Source: Hyphomicrobiales bacterium
Lineage (GTDB): Bacteria; Pseudomonadota; Alphaproteobacteria; Rhizobiales; Rhizobiaceae
NCBI GenBank assembly: GCA_900472625.1
Contig: UCIT01000073.1
Coordinates: forward strand, 19,161 to 83,160
DNA: 64,000 nucleotides
Direction: 5' to 3'
How positions within the stretch are numbered: the first letter of the stretch is position 1; each line of letters opens with the position of its first letter. The position numbers and the translations under genes are program-made. Below, piece by piece: positions 10,373 to 17,310 of this stretch. The notes below the pieces were generated by a model. The model was not told where the DNA came from. It did no database searches and saw nothing but the letters and a program-made list of their open reading frames with translations.

Positions 10373-12234
10373 ACTCGCACGATGACACGACGCGGCTGTG
10401 CCCGACCGTCTGGATTGATCTCAATAAATCGCAGCACCAGCTCTCCATCAGAAACCGCGTCATCTCCGTCCAGTTTACGGCGATTTTCGGTCTCCCGCAG
10501 GAGGCGCGCCTTGAAGGCCAACAAGTCCTCATGGCATTCCAGCGAAAAACTGCTCGGCAACGCCCCTTCAGCAACGCGCCCGAGAAACTCGAACCGCGTG
10601 GGTGATAGCGGCAGAATGACAGGTGCGATCTCGCTTCCCCGAACAAGTTTGACCGAAACGCCGAAATTGCCGCTCGCTTTGTCGAGAACGATGCTGACCT
10701 CCTCGCCGCCCGCTCTTGGAACAGAGATCATCTCGTCGAGAAGAGGACTTTGCTTTGACTGCGAGAAGCTCCCGGATGTGGCGAGTACGACCTCATCTTG
10801 GTTCTGGACCAGCATCCCGGTGAATACGCGGTTGAGACCACGCACAATCATATTCAGCGCTTGCCGGGGAGCGGGCTGCCCGGCGGAAACTTTTCTGCAT
10901 GTCTCAAGGTAAAGACCGGCGTAGCGAAAGACGCTCAAATCCCAGAGGTCGTAGTCCTCGACCTTAGATTCGGGCATAGTGAAAAACAGCCGCTGCCGCT
11001 GTGCCCGAAGTGCGCCAAGAAACGCGAGCCGGTCATTGGGATTCTCGCCTTCTAGATAGCTTCGTTGAGCATTGGCGTATGCAGGTGTCGCTCCATAGAT
11101 CGGATCTGACACCACCAAGTCGAGATAGTCAGCCTGATAGGCTGGGTCATCAGCCCCATAGACGAGGAGGCTATCAACGCGGTTGCTCGTTTCCGCACCA
11201 ATACCAAACGCATTCAGTTTCCGGAACAGCTCGGTTTTTTCGGCCCGGCTTGGTTTCAGATTTTCGCCGAAAATATTGCGGTAGATGCTAGCCAATTCAA
11301 CTTGGCCTTTCTCCTGAATTCCGGGCACGTCCGCGCACGTCATCAATCCGTCGCGCGCCTCAGGGTGACCAAGCAAACTGTTGGCGATGAGTGCAAGTAG
11401 TTGGCGCACCGGGAAGTGGCTGCCATTGCGCTCGCTGAGTTCGACGATTGCTGCAAGGCGAGGTTTGAAAGGATCGGCGATGTCGCCCCCCGACAAACGC
11501 CGCCGGTTTTCAAAGATCGGACAGACGGCGCCGTCGGAGCGGATCGAGCAGCTGTCACAACCTGCCCAGCCCTCGTGCTGCGTGATAGCTTCGATGATGG
11601 CGGTCACCATTTGGGCCGCGGGAGATCGGCTCAGATCGCTGAGCTCAATGTTTATTCTGGTGTCTACGGTAGCACCGGTCACGAGAAGATCTTCGATGAC
11701 GCTGCTGGCTCGTACGACTTCGGGCGTCCTTGGTGCGGCCTTCAACTTTTCAAGCAGTTGGCCATGATTGGCGGCCAAAAGATAAACTGTAGCCGAGCTA
11801 GCGTCGGCGATATCCATTGCGAGATGCGAAATAAGCGCACCGCTCTCGTCGTCCCGCAACTCACTCAAATCCTTCACCACGACCAGAGTGCGGCCATCCG
11901 TCAAATTGAGCCGCTGTACTTTCTCGCCCTGGTTCCATGCGTCAGGGCTGCCGCCAAGCTCGATCCAAACCTCGCGACAATGGTACGTCTTGCCGTCCCC
12001 GGCAGTTCCGGTGATGATATGTGATACCGGGGCACTCCCCCGGAAATTTGCGACGAGCTTATCCCGAAGCGGTGCCGGGAGGGTGATCGGGCGGATTTTA
12101 TGCCGACGTAAGGCCCGCTGAATGGACTCGTCGTACATATTGTCGTTCGTCGGTATCGGTCCGTAGTTCCTAAGAAACCGAACCCACGCATGAGTAGATG
12201 GTATTTCTGACAAGCTCCGCCCCCACTGTTCCAA
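10369..12234 (-). CDS. DptF/SspF-like P-loop NTPase
   Basis: A 621-aa protein with Walker A GTAGDGKT at residues 76-83, preceded by a region (FLRNYGPIPTNDNMYDE) that reads as a real N-terminus. A cysteine cluster CDSCSIRSDGAVC could bind zinc. First gene of an operon with G- and H-like proteins, matching DptF or SspF, the ATP-binding component of phosphorothioate-linked restriction. The called start is a TTG at 12234 because an in-frame stop lies shortly upstream and no ATG occurs before it; the first ATG is at residue 33 (12138) and would cut into the conserved-looking N-terminus. The upstream 230 bp presumably carries the operon promoter. Confidence 0.65.
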   Translation of the reverse strand: MEQWGRSLSEIPSTHAWVRFLRNYGPIPTNDNMYDESIQRALRRHKIRPITLPAPLRDKLVANFRGSAPVSHIITGTAGDGKTYHCREVWIELGGSPDAWNQGEKVQRLNLTDGRTLVVVKDLSELRDDESGALISHLAMDIADASSATVYLLAANHGQLLEKLKAAPRTPEVVRASSVIEDLLVTGATVDTRINIELSDLSRSPAAQMVTAIIEAITQHEGWAGCDSCSIRSDGAVCPIFENRRRLSGGDIADPFKPRLAAIVELSERNGSHFPVRQLLALIANSLLGHPEARDGLMTCADVPGIQEKGQVELASIYRNIFGENLKPSRAEKTELFRKLNAFGIGAETSNRVDSLLVYGADDPAYQADYLDLVVSDPIYGATPAYANAQRSYLEGENPNDRLAFLGALRAQRQRLFFTMPESKVEDYDLWDLSVFRYAGLYLETCRKVSAGQPAPRQALNMIVRGLNRVFTGMLVQNQDEVVLATSGSFSQSKQSPLLDEMISVPRAGGEEVSIVLDKASGNFGVSVKLVRGSEIAPVILPLSPTRFEFLGRVAEGALPSSFSLECHEDLLAFKARLLRETENRRKLDGDDAVSDGELVLRFIEINPDGRAQPRRVIVRV

Positions 12235-12464
12235 TAAGTTGTAGACGAAGAAGCGATTCGATCAATCGCGTTTCTCTTCAGAGGGACGCCTTGACGGGAC
12301 CAAAGCCTGCTCTCAGAGCACTTTTATTTAAGAAACGACTTATACCCGTGTAATGGCCTTGAGGGTCCGGCACCACGTCAGCGAGCAACAACCACCCTGG
12401 TTGCAATCAGCCTACCGGCATACCCAATCTCTCGAGACCCTCAAGGGAAACCCAATTTGAGCTC
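12235..12464. promoter_or_regulatory. Intergenic region upstream of the F-G-H-like operon
   Basis: This 230-bp gap separates the stop of the nuclease-like gene from the start of the F-like gene on the minus strand. It is the only sizeable gap in the 13.5-kb run of minus-strand genes and is the likely place for a promoter or terminator. I see no strong hairpin with a T-run and no clear consensus promoter. Confidence 0.3.
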
Positions 12465-13511
12465 TTAAAGATTGTCGATGTAATCGTCTAGGCTCGAAAC
12501 TGGGCATCTCATCACGCCCTTACCATTGAGCAAGCTCATATGGTCGCCGGTGATATTGACCGAAGCCCTCTCAACCAAGCGCGGGCTTTCCGCGCCCGCA
12601 AATTTGACGAAGAGTTCTAATGTGTTGACGCCGACCGGCCACGCGTCCGCGCTAAAACCGGTCTTTGCCCTAGCTGAAAGCTCAGCCTGAAACTCAACAG
12701 ATTGGGCAGGCCCGACGACGAATTTGGAAAACGGACGGCTCTCGTCGCCGGTAATCATGTTCGTCGGCGCATAGATCATCCGCTGCGCGCCAGATGCGAC
12801 CTGCACCACGAACCATTCAATGACCGCTGCACCTCTCCCGGCATTGAATGCTGACAAAGGAAGCCGCAATGTGAAAGCCCGCGATCCGGGCACCGGGGGA
12901 AGAAGATCGAAACTCCCCCACAGGATCTCGCAATTGGAGGCCAACCGTGCAGCCAGGGCTTGCGGGTAGGACGAGGTCAGCCAATGCAGCAACCAACCAT
13001 CGAAGGCCTCACGGCTGACCTCCGTGCCAACGGATGAGCCGGTAAGGAGACGGCTGGCACAAATATCCACGAGTTCTTCGCGGATAGCGACCGGCACCGC
13101 ATCGATCCCCTTGCTCGTCAAATATTTATCGAGCTTGGTCACCGCCTGTTCCGTCAGGTCGAGAAGGCTGATCGAGCTCGGCGTGGGCACCTGCACATCG
13201 TTAAAGACGTTCGTGTTGAAAACGCCGGCGGCGACTGGCCCGGCGAGCCGTATTTCGTAAATTCGGGCGCGACCGGACTTCTTGAGGTCGTTTGCCCACC
13301 CCTCAACATCCGACTTGCCGATTACGTTCTTCGATGACTTGACCTGGACGAATCTGGTGTGATCGGCGTATTTCCACAGGATGTCGACCTTGTCATTCGA
13401 CGAATCCGGTTCGAGCGTGACAGCGGTCCACGCGTTATCGAGCGCTACAGCATCGAGAAGACAGACCAGCGTCTGGACCGCGAAGCCGCGGATTGCCTCA
13501 CGACCCCCCAT
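12465..13511 (-). CDS. Putative PD-(D/E)XK/DUF4297-like nuclease-domain protein
   Basis: A 348-aa protein. Its N-terminal 80 residues resemble the nuclease-like domain of DUF4297/Cap4 and Mrr-type proteins: helix, then E34, D43 in KVDILWKY, and the strand FVQVKSS with Q56-x-K58, which replaces the usual ExK as in Mrr-type enzymes. The rest has no known motif and may be a recognition or assembly domain. The start ATG lies 2 bp after the stop of the GHKL ATPase gene and is preceded by GAGGAA as ribosome site, so it is the third gene of a tight operon. Likely role: DNA-cleaving effector. The fold assignment rests on motif spacing and should be treated as probable only. Confidence 0.6.
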   Translation of the reverse strand: MGGREAIRGFAVQTLVCLLDAVALDNAWTAVTLEPDSSNDKVDILWKYADHTRFVQVKSSKNVIGKSDVEGWANDLKKSGRARIYEIRLAGPVAAGVFNTNVFNDVQVPTPSSISLLDLTEQAVTKLDKYLTSKGIDAVPVAIREELVDICASRLLTGSSVGTEVSREAFDGWLLHWLTSSYPQALAARLASNCEILWGSFDLLPPVPGSRAFTLRLPLSAFNAGRGAAVIEWFVVQVASGAQRMIYAPTNMITGDESRPFSKFVVGPAQSVEFQAELSARAKTGFSADAWPVGVNTLELFVKFAGAESPRLVERASVNITGDHMSLLNGKGVMRCPVSSLDDYIDNL

Positions 13512-13513
13512 CG

Positions 13514-15283
13514 TTATTCCTCGTCAGGTTCAAAAAAGTCTTTGGCCATTCGTCCCCAGTTCTGCCGGACCTCCTCAAGATTGGCACGGAGCTTATCGCT
13601 TCCAGCCTCGTCTTCCATGCGCGCCCAGGCAATCATCATAGACAATATCTGCTTAGCCAGAGGGTTAGTATCCGTGTCTTTCTGGAACTCGGCAAAGACC
13701 TTGCCATGCACTTCATGTCGTGTGTTGAAGGTCAATTTGATGATGCCACCCGCTGAGGCAACATCAAACATTGCTGGCGTCGAGAGATCGGCGTGATGGA
13801 CGTAAAATTTCTTCTGGCTCTTGACGTAGTCGACAGCTACAGTGCGGGCGGCTGACTCATCCACGCCGTCTTCGAGCATGCTTACCATCATAGCGCGGGC
13901 CCGGACGTCCTCCGGTTCTTCTTCTTGTCGGTCGCTCTTGCCGGTATCACCGATACGCTCGCGTCGTTTGTTAACGGATTGGGTAGCAGCAGCCTCAACC
14001 TTGGACGCGAGTGTGTCGCTCTTGCGGGTTCCGCTGTTACCCTCTTTCATTTTCTTGATCTTAGCCCGCATCGCGTCCAAGAACTTCTCGACCTCGTCGC
14101 TGATATAATACATCGGCAAACGTGGGTCCCGTTCTGCCTCAAGCATGCGCTTGTAATCTGCAGGCGACATGCGCTCGACTTCAGCGTCGTCATCAAGCGA
14201 TAGTCGGTGAAAACCGGTTGCAGCCTGCTTGTTGTTGGTCACCCCAAAAAGGTCATCGAGTGCCGGCGGAAATTCGACCTCTACCCCCCACCAACGCTCG
14301 CGCACATCGACAATCTCGAAGGATTTGTTAAGCTCGAGCTCCCGATCGGCCCGCATGACCGATATTCCCTGATTTCGCTTTGCGTGCTTGCCGATCTCGC
14401 TATTGCCGCCCGCAGCGCGAGCTTCCGGCGTGCACATCGAGGCTCGGATCATGACCTCGTGAACGCCACCCCGGAATCCGACCGATAACCGGTGCGCGGA
14501 TTCATATGGAACAAACGCTGGCACCTGGTCATAGGGCGTCGGGCAATTGGTGCCGGTCATCAGATAAAGTGGATCGTTCGGGCGCACAAAACTTTCCCAG
14601 CGTGACGAATATTCGCCCCGAGCGGTGCTGTAAGCGGCAAGACGCACTCGTACTTCATTGCGCTTAATGAAGCGGCGGTAGACTCGGCCGACCATGAATT
14701 CGACATGCCGGAGTAACGTTGTACTTTGCTTCCAACTCACCCGGTCTAGATCGCTCCACACAACAAGGGTGCCGCTCGCCGACATGGGATTTAAAAGCAG
14801 ATTGAGCCATTCGGATGGGACAGTCGATGGCGTCGGCTCAGGAACCTCCTTCAAATGGCCATCAGCGATTTCGACGACATCGAGATAGGACCACAAGACA
14901 AGACCGTTCTGCCAAGACCAGACGTCGACACGCGTCGCTTGAGAGATCGACGAATTTGGCAGCCCCATCCCAAACTTGCCAATGCCGGTCTGTTTGCTCT
15001 TGTCCAGGCGGGTACCATTTCCGAACTGCAGAGCTTTTCGAAGAACTTCCGCGGACATACCCCCGGCGTTGTCGATTACGCCAATCTTTGCGATCCGGGG
15101 TCGCGCGCCATCTTCCTGAGCCTCCTCGATGCATATGATTTCAACCTGAGAGCTAATGCCGTTTTCCAGTCCCGATTGAACCGAATTATCGATCAACTCG
15201 GCCAGCGCATGGGCGGTATCGCGATAGCCCGAGCTGCGCATCGCGGATATAGAAAGGTTCTGTGGTATGACCGGAAATGACAT
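13514..15283 (-). CDS. GHKL-family ATPase (HSP90/MutL/MORC-like)
   Basis: A 589-aa protein with an N-terminal GHKL ATP-binding fold: N-box ALAELIDNSVQ (E29, D32, N33), G1 box VIDNAGGM (71-76), and G2 box GIGKFGMG (100-107). The C-terminal half is charged, with a helical linker near 390-460 and no recognised domain. This architecture is like the MutL/MORC-type ATPases of defence operons, which clamp or remodel DNA with an associated nuclease. Its stop is 2 bp from the nuclease-like gene and its start is 1 bp from the stop of the helicase-like gene, so the three are co-transcribed. Catalytic residues look intact, so ATP hydrolysis is expected. Confidence 0.8.
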   Translation of the reverse strand: MSFPVIPQNLSISAMRSSGYRDTAHALAELIDNSVQSGLENGISSQVEIICIEEAQEDGARPRIAKIGVIDNAGGMSAEVLRKALQFGNGTRLDKSKQTGIGKFGMGLPNSSISQATRVDVWSWQNGLVLWSYLDVVEIADGHLKEVPEPTPSTVPSEWLNLLLNPMSASGTLVVWSDLDRVSWKQSTTLLRHVEFMVGRVYRRFIKRNEVRVRLAAYSTARGEYSSRWESFVRPNDPLYLMTGTNCPTPYDQVPAFVPYESAHRLSVGFRGGVHEVMIRASMCTPEARAAGGNSEIGKHAKRNQGISVMRADRELELNKSFEIVDVRERWWGVEVEFPPALDDLFGVTNNKQAATGFHRLSLDDDAEVERMSPADYKRMLEAERDPRLPMYYISDEVEKFLDAMRAKIKKMKEGNSGTRKSDTLASKVEAAATQSVNKRRERIGDTGKSDRQEEEPEDVRARAMMVSMLEDGVDESAARTVAVDYVKSQKKFYVHHADLSTPAMFDVASAGGIIKLTFNTRHEVHGKVFAEFQKDTDTNPLAKQILSMMIAWARMEDEAGSDKLRANLEEVRQNWGRMAKDFFEPDEE

Positions 15284-15284
15284 T

Positions 15285-16895
15285 TCAATCCCCTGCGCTC
15301 AGCCGGCTCCAGCTGGCTAAATTGTCGATCAGGTTGAGATAACGAGGAACGGGGTCGCGCACGGCGTAGATTTTAACCGGCGAAGCCAGTCTCTTGCGCG
15401 ACGAAGCAAGCCTCCCAACGACTTCATAGAGAACCGCGCCCGACACGATCGGCTTGCCAAGCACCACAGCGGTGATTTTGTCCAGCCTCTCCGAAGATAC
15501 AAGTGTGCCATGGACGCACAACACCTGCATATGCTCGTCGGCATTGAATCGCGTGACCTCAACGCTTCGTTGACTGGCGGTCATCTCATCCGTTAAAGCC
15601 ATCGCAGGCTTGCCCTTCAACGAGAGCATGCTTGCAAACAGTCGGGCCTGCATAGCCGTTGCCGCGTAAAACACGAGTCGATCTTCGATCGGCGCTAGCG
15701 CCAGTAGCTGATCCAGCAAAATCTTGTTGCGCGCGGCATGCTGCGAAAGAACTTGAGCAGCATCTGACGGCAGTGCCACTGGATCGTCAGCGCCTTCGAG
15801 GACTGTCAGAGGCGAGGCAATTGCCAAAACCTCGATAGGATCTGTCTCCCCAACCCTTCTCAGTGCGACGATGGGTTCATCATCGTCCATTTCGACGATG
15901 TTACCATCGAAAGCGTCTCTCAATGCCGAACGCGTCATACTTTGTTCAACCGCCAGTGCCGGCGAGCCGCATATACCGATCAATTTGAAGTCAGATTGAG
16001 CCCGCATCGCCTCAAGGAAAACCTTGACAGGGTCAAGATCAACCTGCGTCGCGTCTTCAAGCACGACGTATTTGGTTCTGGCGCCAAAGTCGCCCAGAAC
16101 TTGGGAATGGTCGATGTCATCACGGCGCCACTTCTCGACGCCTTTGACCAAACTGACAATATCGGAGACCACAACCGCATTAGACAGGCCGTCGAGCAAG
16201 GGAAGATCGGCGCCCCCAAAAAGTGTGTAAGTCGTCAGATCCCGCAAGCCCAGCTGATACCATACAGCTTCCAGTTCATTAACCGCCTCCTCCGCTAAAC
16301 AGTCGTCAGGCGCCAGCCAAAAAATATTGCCACCATCTTCTTCCGACCGAAATGCCTCAAGCACTGCCGTCACCACAGCGCGAAGCTTTCCAGAGCCAAA
16401 CGGCATGTGAACCAGAGCTTTACCGGCTGGTTGATTGAGGGCGCGTCTGAGCCGCCGATAGGTCGGGGCCTGAAAGGCCCGCATCTTCCAAGCGGAAGAG
16501 GCCCGTCGTGAGAGTTCCACTTTCCCATCCGTGGGTCTCGAATATGGCACGCCATACCACTCAAACATCGTCTTTTGAAAATTTGGCCGGTTGAAGTCAA
16601 CCTCCCGCAACGTCGCTTTCGGCATCAAGGTAGGCTGGCTCAGCGCAGTACAAAGGTGGACGGCATCCTCGTCGCTCAAGTGATCGATCAGCAGCGCAAC
16701 AATGGCCGGCTCTTTCAAGAGAGCAGCAGCTCCACGCGAGGTAACGATAGTTTCTGCGATGACGGCTGGGGCAAGCGCTTCCTGTCCGACATAATGCAGG
16801 AGTTCGACGAATTCCTGACCGAGGAGCGGCGTCAAAACCTCGACGGTCCGCTTAGCAAGATGCTGTTTTAGCTTATCCGACAAATCCCCTCCCAA
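15285..16895 (-). CDS. SF2-helicase-like protein with degenerate ATPase motifs
   Basis: A 536-aa protein with the layout of an SF2 DEAD/DEAH helicase but altered catalytic motifs. Motif I is MPFGSGKL (164-171), with Leu in place of the required Thr/Ser. Motif II is VVLEDATQ (277-284) in place of DEAx. A motif-III-like GSPA and a motif-VI-like VVGRLASSRKR remain. The first 135 residues are a separate helical region. It heads the operon with the GHKL ATPase and the nuclease-like protein. It probably binds DNA or a partner without classical helicase activity, perhaps leaving ATP use to the GHKL partner. An alternative is a divergent active helicase. The start ATG at 16895 lies beside a divergent promoter region. 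Confidence 0.65.
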   Translation of the reverse strand: MGGDLSDKLKQHLAKRTVEVLTPLLGQEFVELLHYVGQEALAPAVIAETIVTSRGAAALLKEPAIVALLIDHLSDEDAVHLCTALSQPTLMPKATLREVDFNRPNFQKTMFEWYGVPYSRPTDGKVELSRRASSAWKMRAFQAPTYRRLRRALNQPAGKALVHMPFGSGKLRAVVTAVLEAFRSEEDGGNIFWLAPDDCLAEEAVNELEAVWYQLGLRDLTTYTLFGGADLPLLDGLSNAVVVSDIVSLVKGVEKWRRDDIDHSQVLGDFGARTKYVVLEDATQVDLDPVKVFLEAMRAQSDFKLIGICGSPALAVEQSMTRSALRDAFDGNIVEMDDDEPIVALRRVGETDPIEVLAIASPLTVLEGADDPVALPSDAAQVLSQHAARNKILLDQLLALAPIEDRLVFYAATAMQARLFASMLSLKGKPAMALTDEMTASQRSVEVTRFNADEHMQVLCVHGTLVSSERLDKITAVVLGKPIVSGAVLYEVVGRLASSRKRLASPVKIYAVRDPVPRYLNLIDNLASWSRLSAGD

Positions 16896-17052
16896 TTCGC
16901 TGCAATTGTGGAGCAGGAATCATCCCTCATATGCCAACGATGGCCTAGCAGGAAAAAATCAGCTCCGCAATCGGCAGTAGAATGGCGCATCCTTTGACTT
17001 TTTCGGCGGTGCCGTAAACTATAAGTAATCAGGTGCTTGTGGGGGTACATCG
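16896..17052. promoter_or_regulatory. Divergent promoter region
   Basis: This 157-bp region lies between the minus-strand helicase-like operon and the plus-strand small ORF and HNH-STAND gene, so both promoters should be here. A G-rich ribosome site (GTGGGGGT) sits just before the plus-strand ATG at 17053. I see no clear palindromic operator. Confidence 0.35.
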
Positions 17053-17310
17053 ATGAGTGACACGTTTAACGCGCTGTTTGAGACGGCTGCATTCGCCAGA
17101 TCTCTGATGGTGTTAAAAGGAAGGTCTTTATTTCCCGAAGCTCTGGCCCTTGAACATCGGTCGCCGAGCGCTTGTTTTTCATGGCTCAAGCAATCTCATT
17201 GGCGCCGGCCAAAACCGGAAAAAGGAGCAGGTGGGACTGGTCCGGGCATGGGTCGATCGCACCTAGGAAAAATCGGAGAAACGTGTTCGACGAGAATGAA
17301 ACGAAAGTGA
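17053..17310 (+). CDS. Small ORF translationally coupled to the HNH-STAND gene
   Basis: An 85-aa ORF with a plausible ribosome site (GGGGGT about 7 bp upstream). Its TGA stop overlaps the ATG of the next gene by one base (TGATG), a classic coupling arrangement. The first 55 residues look protein-like and helical; the last 30 are rich in Gly, Arg and Lys and less convincing. No family is recognised. It may be a real small protein, such as a regulator or a partner of the STAND protein, or simply a leader that controls translation of the next gene. Confidence 0.45.
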   Translation: MSDTFNALFETAAFARSLMVLKGRSLFPEALALEHRSPSACFSWLKQSHWRRPKPEKGAGGTGPGMGRSHLGKIGETCSTRMKRK

